NCBI GenBank assembly: GCA_011037195.1
Contig: JAAEAF010002592.1
Span: 1-64,000, forward strand
Source of the DNA: Triatoma infestans
Lineage: Eukaryota > Arthropoda > Insecta > Hemiptera > Reduviidae
DNA length: 64,000 nt
Reading direction: 5' to 3'
Shown piece after piece: positions 1 through 11,593 of this stretch. The notes under the pieces were generated by a model. That model was not told the origin of the DNA and ran no database searches. It saw nothing but the letters and a program-made list of their open reading frames with translations. Made by a program: the position numbers and the translations under genes. How positions within the stretch are numbered: position 1 is the first letter of the stretch; each line of letters opens with the position of its first letter.

Positions 1-272
1 AAAAAAAAAAAAAAACCGTTCAGTAAAATTGCATTTCCGGTTGATAGATCTTGGCCGAAATGTTCGTGTATAATGTGGTGATTAGTATCTAAACGGAACT
101 TCGAGCTTCTTGCGACTTTTCGTTTTTGAGATATTCTGTTAAAACCCACACACTCATATCTGCAGAATCATGCGCTGAAAACATTTTTTTTATTTTAATC
201 ATGAGATCCAAAACATTTATTCCAGGTGAAAACTCAATTTCGATCTCAATACTAAAAGTGTGAGAGAAAGTA
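1..272 (+). repeat. AGK repeat, 3' part, cut by window edge
   Basis: This is the 3' half of the dominant interspersed repeat. It shows, in order, the CATTTCCGGTTGATAGAT block, the ATTCTGTT block before the usual CA tract (here short), the GGTGAAAACTCAATTTCG block and the terminal GAGAGAAAGTA. The next copy starts four bases later, so the two lie head to tail. No protein is implied. Confidence 0.85.
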
Positions 273-276
273 AAAA

Positions 277-810
277 TCTGGTGTGAAACTGTGATACCAC
301 TTTCTCTTACTGAAATCATTATAAAATTACTCATTAACAAATTTACTTTATACTTCAAATTTCACCTCATTGTCCTAAATTAAATACTAGGGTGGTAAAT
401 TAAATACAAGTACCTCCCCTGGCAGGTAGTAGATGTGAAGAAATTGTACTCCAGAAGAGAACCAACCCTGCATTATACCCTGCACAATTTTACGGCCACC
501 AATTCTGCAGAGCTAAAAACAATTTTTTTTGTTCGGAAAACTGTTTCAAATAAAGCGATAATTTTTTTATGCAGTACTTATTGTAATTAGGTTATGTACC
601 TGAATCCTTAGTATATATTTATATCTACATATTTAATATATTTAACAACATTTAGACTACATGATGAGGCCCGCGTAAACTTTTACCAGCTTATTAACTT
701 GATTTTGACACCCATACTTTAGAGAATGCAATAACAATCCCTTAGAAATGCGCCAAAATGCAATTTTTCCGGGCAAAATGTTCCAATAAACCGCATATTT
801 CAATAAAATA
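277..810 (+). repeat. AGK repeat, 5' part
   Basis: It starts with TCTGGTGTGAAAC followed by ACTTTCTCTTAC, the defining 5' end of the family. It then carries the GAGAACCAACCCTGC and GTTTCAAATAAAG blocks found at the same place in other copies. It decays into unassigned AT-rich sequence without reaching the CA tract. Confidence 0.75.
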
Positions 811-1634
811 ATATCTATCTATGATAAAGATATTTAAAAATAATCAAAACAGAGATGAAATTTCATTGTTTTTTTTCTTAGCAAGATTTTCGTCACCTGA
901 TTTCGTCACCTGTATATATATATATATATATAAGCTTCTATTTCCAAACTTTCCAGCCAATCCACGCATAGTTTTATATGATAAAGGTATTAGAAAGGAA
1001 AATAGGAAATGCTAAGGTGAACAATTTGGGCGGGAATAATATTTTAGATTGATAAGGAGGATGTATCGTTGTTTGAGTGTACCTAATATATCATGGGTCA
1101 ACAATGCGGATAACAATGTAGCTGACTATTGGAGAGAAGAAGATAAAATGATGTCCATTGTCATGACAACCAAGTGGCCTGCTGCCTGTCTGTCGGTTCA
1201 GTGCTCAACAACTACAATAACTATATGGGAAAGTAACAACGTTGGCGATTTGTTTATTGCCCCTAATGATATCCTTCTTCCTTATTCCTGACCTCCTGTC
1301 CCTCCTATAACGGCCACTCTCTAACACTCTCTCTCCTTCCTCGTCCTGCTACTTCTTCTTCCACATTCTTGGAAAGAAAATAAGGTTCACCCTCTTAACA
1401 ATTTTGTGAAGGCAATTTATTTTTTTCGTGAACTATTTGGAAAATTTTATATTATAATCTTACATTTCTATAACGATAAATTAGCAACACGTTCAGTCTG
1501 AATCATTTATAAATATTTTTTATTTAATCCTTAGAAACTTGTTGGAAATGTAGCGTTTTAAGAGGTGATCAAGGTGACATTAATTAATGATTGGTAATTT
1601 TAATGATAACAATGCTTTTATTTTGGCCCTATTA
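811..1634. other. No gene seen; AT-rich spacer
   Basis: There is a short (TA)n at about 913-931. Frames of 64 and 80 codons cross this stretch, but neither shows a domain or a biased codon pattern. A pyrimidine-rich tract lies at about 1270-1360. Confidence 0.6.
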
Positions 1635-2005
1635 TTACTTTCTCAGACAGGAAATACACGATTTGAGGTTCCCTGAGGTCTGAAAAAGTGGTTTTTAGAA
1701 ATTGGTGTGTGTGTGTGTGTGCATGTGTTGTACGTGGGTGGTCAGTATAACTCAAAAAATAAAAATCGCAGACAGTCACTAGTTTAACTGCTACCCATGA
1801 AACCTGAGAATAAGCTTTAAAACAAACTCAATCAACCGCAATTCCTACTTTAGTGAGAAGATTTTTCAGTTTTCTGCTGTTTTCTCTAAAACGGCTCCAA
1901 CGATTTTCTTTAAGCTCGGCTTACACTTATAAAGAGCTACAACATTGTCGTCCAGAATGGACACGCCAATAACTTTTAACCGTACCCATATTTTAAATGA
2001 AATCT
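1635..2005 (-). repeat. AGK repeat, 3' half, minus orientation
   Basis: It reads in the opposite sense: ACTTTCTCAGACAGG, GGAAATACACG, GAGGTTCCCTGAGG, a (GT)n tract at about 1707-1722, then CGGCTCCAACGATTTTCTTT. Together with the next copy it forms a diverging pair. Confidence 0.8.
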
Positions 2006-2372
2006 TGATAGTCATTTTCCAGAAAATTTCAAAAAAATAAATCAAAAACCTATTTTGTAAAATCGCACTTCCGGTTATGCGGATTTGCTTGGAATTTGGA
2101 ATTCTAGCAATGCTTCTAATGTATATTAATATTCATTATACTGAATCATGCATTATATTGAACTAATACTTTAAGAGAAAAGTTTAACGATACTGGTTCC
2201 CTAGAATTCCATAAAACAATGAAATTTGCCAAAAGTAAAATGGTACTTACTTGTATAGACTGTATACGAAATTTAAAGAAAATCATTGGAGCTGTTTTCA
2301 AGAAAATCACGAAAAACTAAAAAAAAAAATCTGTAAAGTCGCACTTGCAGTTGATAGATTTGGCCCGAGACC

Positions 2373-2935
2373 TTCGTGTCAGAAGGGCGGATGCCCTAGC
2401 GAGGGAGGGTTCGCAGAATACCTTTATAGGCCCGAACTCTTCTGGGGCTTGTCCAGGAGCCTTATTCAAACTTCTATTAAAGGTTGGATAGAGAACAGCG
2501 TCTGCTTTGGTGGGAGAGAACACCAGGACAGAGGCAGGCAAAGCTCTTTATTAAAAGACATTTGCATAAATTCTCTAGAGATCTACTGAGCCATAGCCGA
2601 AGGGTTATAAGGCTAATTGTGTGTCTACTAACTGAGCATTGTAGTCTGAACGGACACATGCACCATCTACAACTTGCAGATAGTGCAGTATGCCGATTCT
2701 GCAAGGCGGAGGAAAAAACCCCGGTGCACATCCTCTGCGAGTGCTCCGGCCTGGCGAGGACAAGGTTTCTTCCATTGGGGACAGGCAATCCCGAAGCTAT
2801 GAGCTTCATGACGGAGCGCTCTCAACTTTGCTAGGACTGATTAGGAGGGCAAAGCACAATAAACCTCGTCTTGTAGGTCGCAGTGGAATGAGGCTTGTTC
2901 CCCCTCCGTTTTTATTCTGTTCTATTCGTGTCAGA
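2373..2935 (+). mobile_element. 5'-truncated non-LTR retrotransposon (R1/Jockey-like) with 11-bp target duplication
   Basis: The insert at 2384-2924 is flanked by perfect 11-bp direct repeats, TTCGTGTCAGA, at 2373-2383 and 2925-2935. Both lie at the matching point of the host AGK repeat. The insert holds the last part of a LINE polyprotein and a 3' tail of about 90 bp ending in GTTTTTATTCTGTTCTA, with no poly(A). Extreme 5' truncation and a target duplication are what target-primed reverse transcription leaves behind. The clade call rests on the zinc-knuckle tail and is approximate. Confidence 0.85.
2384..2834 (+). pseudogene. LINE ORF2 C-terminus: end of RNase H plus CCHC knuckle
   Basis: The reading starts in ADALAREGSQ (2387-2416), which matches the end of an I/R1-type RNase H domain (the AD-x-LA-x-E motif). 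It shifts frame near 2425 into PELFWGLSRSLI and again near 2490 into the 116-codon frame at 2484-2834. That frame carries a CCHC knuckle with Cys70, Cys73, His82 and Cys87 (spacing C-x2-C-x8-H-x4-C). It ends with the ECSGLARTRF stretch typical of these tails. In the parent element this region follows the reverse transcriptase and is thought to bind RNA. With two frameshifts and no polymerase domain, it is dead. It shares only general layout with the LINE tails at 14.6 and 62.1 kb. Confidence 0.85.
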
Positions 2936-3181
2936 TGCGATGGTAGTATCTAAACGGAATTCCAAGTTTGAACTTCCTGGAATTTTTCGATTTTTAAGAT
3001 TCGTTCACACACTGACACACAAGACACACACACACACACACAGATATACATACGAAAGATTTGCTAAATACTCAGGATTCATACTCAGGGACCTCAAAAC
3101 ATTTATTTCCGGAGAATACTCAATTTCGAGAATTTGACACGATCCTCAATACTTCCTCTCATACTAGGAGTAAAAGAAATT

Positions 3182-4624
3182 CAAAATTGCAGGAAGTTTA
3201 AAGTTATATTCGGTTCGCGTATATCACCAGGAGATCCGAAAAGGCAGTTGATAGCCAAAAATTCTGCAAAGGAATTTCATTTCCTCAAAAACCTTTTACG
3301 AAGGATGATACTCACGTGTCCGCTAAAAAATAATCCAAGACTTTATCGCATTCTATTCGTAGCTTATAGTTTAAATTGTTATGTTCTATATACTCAAAAC
3401 CAAAACAATGTTGATTAAATAATTGTTTCATTTAATTAAAACAAAAAATAATAAAATATTAATAAGTAGGGATGGTGCAGGGACATAACAATGCATTGAA
3501 AACTTAATGGGACGAACAGACATGATAACGAATAGGGAGAGAGAGAGATTGATATGAGCCCCGGACCATACAGGGAACTAACGGAGGCCAAGTTACCTCC
3601 CCGGCCACACGGAGGAGGGAATGGGAAAGCAACAGCTCGTTATGTCCTTCGTTTTCCTTTAAACCTTCCCCTTCTTCTCCTTTCTGTCCAATTATTTATA
3701 TCTCCCATCCATTTTCTTATGTAGTAGGTCCAGTTAGGCCCCTTGTTTACAGATCTTGCTAGCTCCCTTTGGGATAATGGTCCTTCAGGGCTCACCTACT
3801 GCTCACGGTATGTTCCTATTTGACTTGAATTATCTCCTAATAGGCTGCCCATGGCCTATTATATAACAAAAACCTACACAATTCCCACCCACTTACCCCG
3901 ACTTATATGCTCGCCATTCTTATTTCTATCAATAAACATTTCAACAAATCTATATGTAAACATTTTCTACCATCTTGGACCCTTTTATTTTTATTTTTTG
4001 CACTTTTAAATAATGAACAAATTATACAGTAATGCTTACATATTAATCAGAAAATAATAACGATAATAACTAGCTGAAGATGACGTCACTAGGTCGGATC
4101 ATCCTGTTTAATGAATGAATAAATAAGAAGTCAGAAATTTTTATTACAAGAAGTCATAAACTCTGACTAATACTGATAATGGATTTATCCTTTCTATTTT
4201 TACATTATTTCCATAAAACAAATTACACTGTTTGGCGATTCTACGACTCCCATGAAAATAAATATAAAATTTTATCTTATTCAAACAAAATAAGCCCAGG
4301 AGATTCACAATGGAATTATTATCGTTTTTCCTTGGCGGTTTTACTTCGGTCAAGATGGGGCATGAGTTTAAATGGGACGAATATCTTCGCGAGTGCCACA
4401 GAACGCAACTTAATTCTACCCTTCCCTTAATTCTGATCCCAACACTACGCCTATTTGACAAAGATGCTTTTGTAAATAGTCGTGGCCAGTGATCATTCAG
4501 AAACACGCCATAAATGTTTTTCTGTGAAGATCCAGAGGCCACCTTCCTTCCATAGCTTCCCACACAGCATTCCTCTGACTAACTTCCGCCAACATTCCAC
4601 GACTTTTGTTTTATTTTTGTACTT
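3182..4624. other. No gene seen; unique sequence
   Basis: I recognise no domain on either strand. The 139-codon minus frame at 4144-4563 begins inside AT-rich sequence and has no recognisable motif. A short purine run lies at 3536-3546 and a pyrimidine-rich stretch at about 3650-3720. The segment at 3540-3800 is less AT-rich than its surroundings but shows no coding signature. Confidence 0.55.
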
Positions 4625-6465
4625 TCTCTTATTAATAATAGTAAGAGAAAGTATTGCGATAGTGCCAGATTTTCGAAATTGAGTTTTTACCGGAAATACA
4701 CGTTTTGAAGTCCCATGAGCCCACAAAAGTGGTTTTTAGAAAAAGTATGTGGGGGTGGATGTGTGTGAACAGAATATCTCAAAAAGAAAAAGTTGCAGGA
4801 AGCTCAACTTGGTATTTCATTTAGGTAATAACACCGCATCAAACACGAACATTTCGGGCAAAATCCGTCAACCAGAAGTACCACTTAATGGTTTTTTTCC
4901 GTTTTTTGTAATTTTCTCAGAGACCATTTTCTTTAAACTTAGTGAATCAACTGCATATACAAAGAGCTACGCCTTTTATTACAATATTTCTCCGGGAAAG
5001 TTCATTTAAGAGAATTTAAGGGGAAGGGGGTTATGTTTTCCTCTCATATGCTATTTCAGTTCAACAATGTGCTATACAATTCTGTCGATTAAATCATATT
5101 AATTAGAATTTAAGTTGCCAAAATTCCCAGTTTGAAGAAATTCGGTTCCAGGAAGTACGACTTTACTGAATAGGTTTTTTAATGATTATCTCTTTAAAAA
5201 TTTTTTTTTATGTTGTTGGGAGAAACTAGATTTTAATTGAATTAGTTCATGCGTAGATATCAATCTTTATAGTACTCTTTCAATATATTGTGCAATGCGC
5301 CACATACATAAAATTAATGTAATGTCTAGCTGAAACCTCCAGATCTAAGGAAAGTTTTTTAACTAAATATTATGAATCCCTTGGAGAAATGTTTGTGGGT
5401 GATTAACATCAATTTTATTTTCTTCCATTACTATAAACGGCCATATGCAAAATGGCGGACTTTTATGGAATCTTGCAATTCTTCGTAATTCTGTTTTGCC
5501 TTCTTTTTTATCAATGTAATGAAAATTTTGAGTTTCTCTATGTTGTTTGCTCATATTAATTATATAAAACAGTAAATATTATATTATAAATAAATAATTT
5601 TTTGCATTTATTATAAAAAAAATTTATTGCACAATTTGATAATTTATAAAATACCTACGATGGGAAAATTAATACAATTAAAATTCTAAACTAGATTTTT
5701 CATATAAATAATTAACCAATCACCGCGTAGAAGTGAAGGTGTGAAATATAGGTGGATGTTAGGCCAATCAGAAATTTAGAGTTGACCAAGCCCATATTTG
5801 ACACGTTTACTTCTACGCTGTGATTCGTTAATTATTTATATCTAATTATTTCTATGAAAAATTTTGTTTAGAATTATTTTACTAATTTTCTCGTCGTAGG
5901 TATTTTGTAAGTTACCAAAATGTGCAATAAAAACATTTTATAACAAAAAAAAAAATCAAGTTATTTCTGACATATTATTTACTGTTTTATATAATTAATG
6001 TGAGCTATAAAGAATAAAACTCGGAATTTTCGACTCCAAGGTTGAAAAAGGAGGCAAAACGGAATTGCGAAGAAAAGCAAGATCTACATTTTATATTTGG
6101 AACAATATAAAATGATGTTAAACACCCTCAAAAATTTCTCCAAGAAATTCATATTAGTTAAAAACTTTTCTTATACCTGGAGTTTGTAGCTAGACTTTAT
6201 ATTAATTTCGTGTATGTGGCGCAGTCCGCAAATTATTGAAAGAGTACTATAAAGTTTGAAATCTACGCATGAGCTAACTCAATCGAAATTGAATTTCTCG
6301 TAACAACATAAAAAAAAAATGAATCGAACTAATAATTAGTTCAATTAAACAAATAAATTAAAATAAGAAGAAGCGTTATATATTAAAGTTCGAAAAAGAA
6401 CAGATTATATATATCTATGTAAATTGGAGTATGTGAAAGTCTTGTGAGTGTTTCACATCAGCCTT
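4625..6465 (-). repeat. AGK repeat copy split by a 1.1-kb palindrome
   Basis: It starts at the hairpin near 4625-4655 (GTAAGAGAAAGTATTGCG), passes the GGAAATACACG and CAACCAGAAGTACCACTT blocks, and reaches the second CGACTTTACTGAATAGG module at about 5157-5175. There it is interrupted. The family's other terminus, GTGAGTGTTTCACATCAG, reappears at about 6446-6465. This shows the palindrome landed in an existing copy. Confidence 0.8.
5201..6319. mobile_element. Large imperfect palindrome (foldback-like element)
   Basis: The left arm (about 5201-5738) and right arm (about 5803-6319) are inverted, diverged copies of each other around a spacer of about 64 bp. Matching landmarks, read inward, are: TATGTTGTTGGGAGAA against TTCTCGTAACAACATA; the ATCTACGCATGA block; AAGAGTACTATAAAG; TGTATGTGGCGCA; AAAACGGAATTGCGAAG; ATAATTAATGTGAGC; ACCTACGATGGGAAA; and ATCACCGCGTAGAAGT against ACTTCTACGCTGTGAT. 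A frame of 63 codons in the left arm (5363-5554, minus) has a degraded counterpart in the right arm sharing KTELRR-x-AR. This could be a foldback/MITE-like element or an inverted pair of an old transposon. I saw no transposase. Confidence 0.8.
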
Positions 6466-8474
6466 TTTTGTTAGATGACTTTTTGTTTGACCTTTATCAT
6501 TTTTTTAAATCATTGACAGGAGGACTGCTGTAGGCTATTGAATTTGAGATACCGTCCTTGAAAGCCTGTTGCTTATTCGTTGCAATGTTGCAATGGCCTA
6601 ACATTCACTGCATAGCAACACTTGCTCCCTGTTAAGAGATCTCATTTATCAGGCACCGACACATCTGGAATCAAAAAATGTTTAGCGACCTATGAGCCTA
6701 TAAAACGCACCACTTTCCTAACCACCAGAGAGCATACAGCCTTTCTAGCGAGAGCTCAATAGCCCTTAGTTATGCACGCAATTGGTAGCCTGAAAATCAC
6801 AGGCTGGAAAATTTGAAAAAGGGCGTACCCACAGCATTCTCTCTAACTCCACCGCAACAGCTTTAGGCATTTCTGGTGAAGACTAGTCCATGGACATTGG
6901 TTAAACTAGCTATAGAGAGATATCTACTTTTGTTAAAGGATGCTGATCAATAAGGGAGGGAATCCATTCGCTCGTATCCTACGAGACTACAAGCTCTATT
7001 TACAAAGGTCTAGTACAAAACTTTGAAACTTCACTAGAAGAGTTTAAAGCTATTGCATTAGAAAGAATGGGAATTGAGAATTCTTTAATTTTTGCCGAAT
7101 ATTTTGCCAAGACTCGATAATATGACCTTGTCGTCCGCAAAGGATAACATTAGAGGATCACAGAATTTAGGAGATGACAGGACATTCGCTTTTGGTTTCT
7201 AGAAATAAATAATGATTATGAACAAATATATGTTCAGTCCTCGGGAATGTTTCCTGTCTAGACATATTTGGACTTGGTGGTTTAATGTACTTCACTTTGA
7301 AGTATAAAAAGAAATAGTAAATTTATGAAAAGTAAAATATTAATACATAGAAATGGATGTAATTAATATAAAAGGAAGGAAAACTGTATTTATGTATCCA
7401 GTCCCAAATGTAAAACCTAACATAGTAGAACGAATACCATGATGGTATACAACGACAACAAACTCAATTTAGGTGTACATTTTCTACCCAAGTTGCTAAT
7501 GCACTCAGAAATAAATAGGGAAACTGGCATTGCATTAAAAGTTGTGTAATGGGATCTGGTCTGAGTGGTCGTATCCAAGTGGTAGGATAGGCAGGCCGAC
7601 ATTAAGTATTTAACAAGTCATGATCTTAAGTGATTCGACTGAGAGAGCAGGCATGAGAGACGTTAGAAGTGTATAGAGGAGTGGGGGCGGCCCAGAGAGT
7701 GAGAGAAAACATGATGTTGAAGTAGTTTTTGGGGGGCGGCTGTGGAAGTAAGAACAGAGTTGGTGGGGAGGAGGTAGTTCTCAGTCGGATATCATTCCCC
7801 AAAGCCCTCCACCTCTCCCCACACTGCCACCACAACCACCGTGTCCTCTGTATTTATTTGTCTGTATGTCTGTCTATCTCACATTCACACAAAAACAAGT
7901 CTCATTACTATCGTTCCACTCGCCACTTCTTGAAATATGACTCCTAGGGGAAAGTTTCAAGTTAATTCGGTTGGCGACGGTCAAGGGCTGTAAGAATTAT
8001 TCAAAAGCGGTCTTTTCTCAACAGTGTCCCCTAGTAAAAGGGAAGTAAGCCAAAAGTAACCGATCCATTTGTAAAAGTAACCAAGATGAGATGGAGGAAG
8101 TTCATTCAAACAGAATGGACACCACTTCAATTGCAGTTATGTGCCTACAATATCTACAGTTTCCCTCTCTCACCATTCTAATGCATTAACAAATGACCTC
8201 ACGCTTGCATTTTTATTCTTCTTTGGGTACTATACAACTAACAGGACTGTTTTTAAGAGGACATGTTCTCTTTTTTTTACGCACTTTTATTGTTCTCTTT
8301 CTGTTTTTGAAAAATTACAGAAAACTTCGGGTCGCGTGACTTTCTCTCTAACTACAGTTAATGCAATTATAAAATTGAAGGTAAAAGATAGAAATTGAAT
8401 TGTGTTAATTCAAAAAGATAGCGCCAAAACATTGAATAACTTAAATTTAAAAAATTAAAATGTAACATTACAGA
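6466..8474. other. Mostly unassigned sequence
   Basis: Apart from the possible primase relic at 6975-7085, I see no domain. The stretch at 6500-6900 has several stops in all frames. The 7640-7870 segment is G-rich on the plus strand and purine/pyrimidine biased, and its short overlapping frames of about 70 codons on both strands look fortuitous. Nothing supports a promoter or an exon. Confidence 0.5.
6975..7085 (+). pseudogene. Possible relic of DNA primase large subunit (PRIM2) N-terminus
   Basis: Two adjacent frames read YPTRLQALFTK (6975-7007) and, after a one-base shift, ETSLEEFKAIALERMGIEN (7025-7081). Eukaryotic primase large subunits begin with a YP-x-x-LQ motif. About a dozen residues later comes an S-L-x-EF-x-x-A-x-(E/D)R helix, and the order and spacing here are close to that. 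The primase subunit works with the catalytic small subunit and DNA polymerase alpha in RNA primer synthesis. No exon structure, start codon or downstream iron-sulfur domain was found, and stops follow at once. If real, this is a captured or retroposed fragment; chance similarity is quite possible. Confidence 0.25.
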
Positions 8475-8780
8475 TTTCCCAGAACACCTATACAAATAAA
8501 TTTTCCCTTGAAAATATTCCAAGTAAAAGCGGAAGGTATTTGGATGTATCCGAAGTTTAAAGAAAATCATTGTAGCTGTTTTCGAGAGAATCTGGAAAAA
8601 CTAAAAAGAACGGAAAAATTTAGTAAAACCGCACTTCCGGTTGATGGATTTTGTCCGAAACTTTCGAGTCTCATGCGGTGGTTAGTAAACACAAACAGAA
8701 TACTAAGTTTAAGCTTACTGTAATCTTTGATCTTCAAATATTTTGTTGACCCACAGCAGGTAAGAGAAAATAAAAATTAT
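8475..8780 (+). repeat. AGK repeat, internal module to 3' end
   Basis: Shows GAAAATATTCCAAGTAAAAG, CGCACTTCCGGTTGATGG, the TTCGAGTCTCATGCGGTGG block and GTAAGAGAAAATA at the end. The CA tract and the section after it are deleted in this copy. Confidence 0.75.
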
Positions 8781-8809
8781 ACTTATCTTCGCAATTAGTT
8801 TTCCAAATG

Positions 8810-9195
8810 CTGATGGTGACAGGCTGGCTAACAAGCTTAAGTAATCGTTGAGGCTTACTACAGGACTATTCCAGCCATGGGGACATACGGATGACTGTAA
8901 GCTTTCTTACTGGCCACCATATGCACCTCATGCATCTGACAAGATACCTGTCTAAGTTTTTATCAAGATGAGAAGGAAACAGTGTGTGCAAAGGTTTTGG
9001 GTGGCTGATACTCCGCCTCTTCGGGGAGGAGAAATTGACGCCTTCGAACTTTACCTAGCACTCTCTCTCCAACTCCTAAGCCTGATTACACAGACAAAAT
9101 TGGAGAGAGTACTCTAATTATGGATGCCATTAGAGATCACGGTGGCTTGCTAAAGATTGTTTGCCAAAACAGAATTTAATCTAATCTAATTAGCA
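8810..9195 (+). pseudogene. Relic of a LINE C-terminal tail and 3' end
   Basis: Broken frames give MTVSFLTGHHMHLMHL followed by RLFGEEKLTPSNF. This matches the usual order in R1/Jockey-like ORF2 tails: LLTGH, the knuckle, then FG-E-x-LTP. The cysteines of the knuckle are not readable in one frame. The fragment ends in a short AATCTAATCTAATTA repeat, a common kind of LINE 3' terminus. AGK repeat sequence lies on both sides, so it is probably another insertion into a repeat copy. It is too decayed to assign to a family with certainty. Confidence 0.55.
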
Positions 9196-9409
9196 TTCCA
9201 ACTGTCAAGAAAACCGTTTGGATAGTTTTCGAGAAATTTCCAAAAGAACTTGGAACCATTCATTAAAATTGCACTACTGATGAACATAGCTGATATGTTC
9301 GGTTGTTTTTGGCCGAAACCTTTCCGTTTGATGCAATTCTTTAAAAAAGAATATCAAGCTTATGGTTTTCAACGATTTTTAGTTTGTTTTTTTGCAGATA
9401 TTTTGTTCA

Positions 9410-9444
<35 letters not shown>

Positions 9445-9519
9445 TGGATGCTAAAAACTGGTGGCAAATTTAATTTCGTAAAATTGGGCATTAATGGCAG
9501 CTTCCTCTGACCAGCTGTA
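9196..9519 (+). repeat. AGK repeat, 3' half with (CA)n
   Basis: Continues the consensus after the LINE relic: GAAAACCGTTTGGATAG, CATTCATTAAAATTGCACT, AGATATTTTGTTCACAAA, (CA)n at 9414-9441, and the end GTAAGAGAAAGG. The next copy follows within about 10 bases. Confidence 0.8.
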
Positions 9520-9529
9520 AGAGAAAGGA

Positions 9530-10276
9530 AAAAATCTGGTGTGAAACATTCATACGACTTTCCAGTTCCCCCCCCCCATTGAGAACCTCTCTAAAATAAA
9601 TTTTCTCGGAAAACTGTTTCAAACAAAAGTGGTAACGTCTCAGAATGTTGGATTAGTAAACCAAGTTTAATGAAACAACTTTCCTGTTGGTGACTTGATG
9701 AAGAAAGTCGCAAAAAAAGTGAAAGAGATGGAGATGTTTTTACTTCCGATGAAGCCGATTTTCTTCAAACGCGTAATTTTGACCATCATATTTATTTGTA
9801 ATTAATATTATATATTTGAATAGAATAGTGTATATAATAAATTGAATTGGCACTTTAGAGGAAAATTTAACGCCACCCCAAATCACCATTCCCCTGAAAC
9901 CCCCTCTTAAATGAATTTTTCCTGGGAAAAAGTTTCAAATAGAAGTCATCTATCTTGACAAGTATGTAATGCATTTTGAAGGAAAATCGTTGAAGGCATT
10001 TTACGAAAAAAATCGCAGGAATACTGAAAAATACTTATTCATCGTGTCCGCTTGATATTAAACTGAATATCAAGTATGAACTTGCTGAGATTTTCCATTT
10101 TGCAATTATGCCGACTATACACATAGACACCCAGATTAATTTATTTATAAAATAAAAAACCTTATTTGGACTCAGGAAACCTCAAAACGTATATTTCCGA
10201 TGTAAAAAATTCAATTTCATAAAATTCGACACGAGCGCAATACTGTGTCTGACCAGCCCAGTAATAGAGAAAGTAA
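9530..10276 (+). repeat. AGK repeat, nearly full copy
   Basis: It opens with ATCTGGTGTGAAACATTC, then CATACGACTTTC, carries two modules (GGAAAACTGTTTCAAAC near 9609; GGGAAAAAGTTTCAAAT near 9923), and ends AATAGAGAAAGTA. The CA tract is reduced to a short CACATAGACACC. A run of nine C lies at 9559-9567. Confidence 0.8.
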
Positions 10277-11590
10277 ATAAAAAAGGCCAAGAGATAAGAG
10301 AGCTAGAGAAATAAGTAAGATTACATTGGAGCTCATAATATGTCCAATTTGGGCTGGAATTATATCTACTAGTGGCCATCAATCTTTAATATAACCTAGG
10401 CCATTGGTTGTACTGAAGCTATCATTGAATTTATTTGATACCTATAGGGGGATATAGTGATGGGAGACATGATGCCCTATCTTCCATTTCCCACTTCATC
10501 CTCCCCGCCGTGCACAAATATATATATATTATATATCCAGTATTCCGGGACTGTAAACTATATTGAAATATATTCATGAAATATTCTAGTGAATATTGGC
10601 ACTAAAATGATGCTGCATTTCATCACTAAAATATCTTTGGATTAATAGAAATTGATTTTTCTACTCCCCTCTCTTTTTTTTGTGCCTTTTCTGGTGGAAA
10701 TTTATATTTAACTCTTTATGATTATTTATAAATGATATTAATTTTATAAATTATGAAATTAAGACTGACCGAAGTTTTGTGGAAGGAAAGAGGTTATGCT
10801 TACTTTATTAATAGGTACTTTTATTAATTTTAATTCTAACATTGATACAAAATGAAGACAAATAAACATTAAGTAAGAATTATAGGTATGAAGCAAAGTG
10901 GTCAATTATACTAAGTAGACTGCATAAGAGAAATAATGTGAATGTTTCACACGGGATTATTTTGTCTTATTGCAACTATGAAAGTATGGCCCCTTTCATA
11001 TAATGGCCCCCTTTTATAGTATGGCCCCTTTCATAGAATGACCCATTTTATAGTATGGCCCCTTTTCATAGAATATAAAGTTTATGTATATACTTCAGAT
11101 GAAGAAAGATCTTCAATTTCTGTTTCTAACATTTAAAATTTTGTTAAAAACGAATTTATCAATTAATAAAAACTTGCGCACTAATGTCATGTAGTGAAAT
11201 CATATCGATTATTTTACACTAATTTTTTCAAATATAGTAGACAAAGTATTTGAACAGTATTTTTTCTTTCATCAACGGCAGAATTTCCTTTTATACTGTT
11301 AATGAGCTAATTTTACTAATTGTATCCATTTTTATTCGCATCATTTATTACTAATTAGCAATACTAATTAAGTAAGAACCTTTTAATTATTTCAGTTTCC
11401 AATTAGAGGTTGTTAGATTTTCTTAATTCTATAGGAGATGAAATTATTGCCGCCTACTTTTTATTAATTTATTTAGCATTACTCTGTCATTTCACGCTCA
11501 ACTGTTAACTTGGGAATCAACTCTTTTCTTAAAATTGCAATAAATAATTGTCCATATGTTACATGCTTTTCATTATAACAAAAATAAAAA
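10277..11590. other. No gene seen; AT-rich spacer
   Basis: No coding or RNA signature. It contains the short GGCCCC tandem array listed separately, and a (TA)n stretch at about 10519-10535. Confidence 0.6.
10978..11066 (+). repeat. Degenerate tandem array, unit about 17-18 bp (ATGGCCCCTTT...)
   Basis: Five imperfect units of the form TAGTATGGCCCCTTTTCA occur back to back, with GGCCCC-to-GACCCA decay in the fourth. It is an isolated minisatellite with no link to a neighbouring element. Confidence 0.75.
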
Positions 11591-11593
11591 ATC

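Larger units (their letters stand above)
2015..3181 (+). repeat. AGK repeat copy split by a LINE
   Basis: The copy runs through two internal modules (CGCACTTCCGG at about 2065 and GCACTTGCAG at about 2341). It breaks after TTCGTGTCAGA at 2383 and resumes after the same 11 bases at 2935. It then shows the CA tract (3028-3042) and ends at the hairpin near 3150-3181. Removing 2384-2935 restores the consensus order, which dates the LINE as the younger insertion. Confidence 0.88.

Noticed and set aside
5363..5554. 63-codon minus frame in the palindrome's left arm, possible transposase start
   Set aside because: Too short, no known motif, and its mirror copy has stops. Mentioned under the palindrome but not called a gene.
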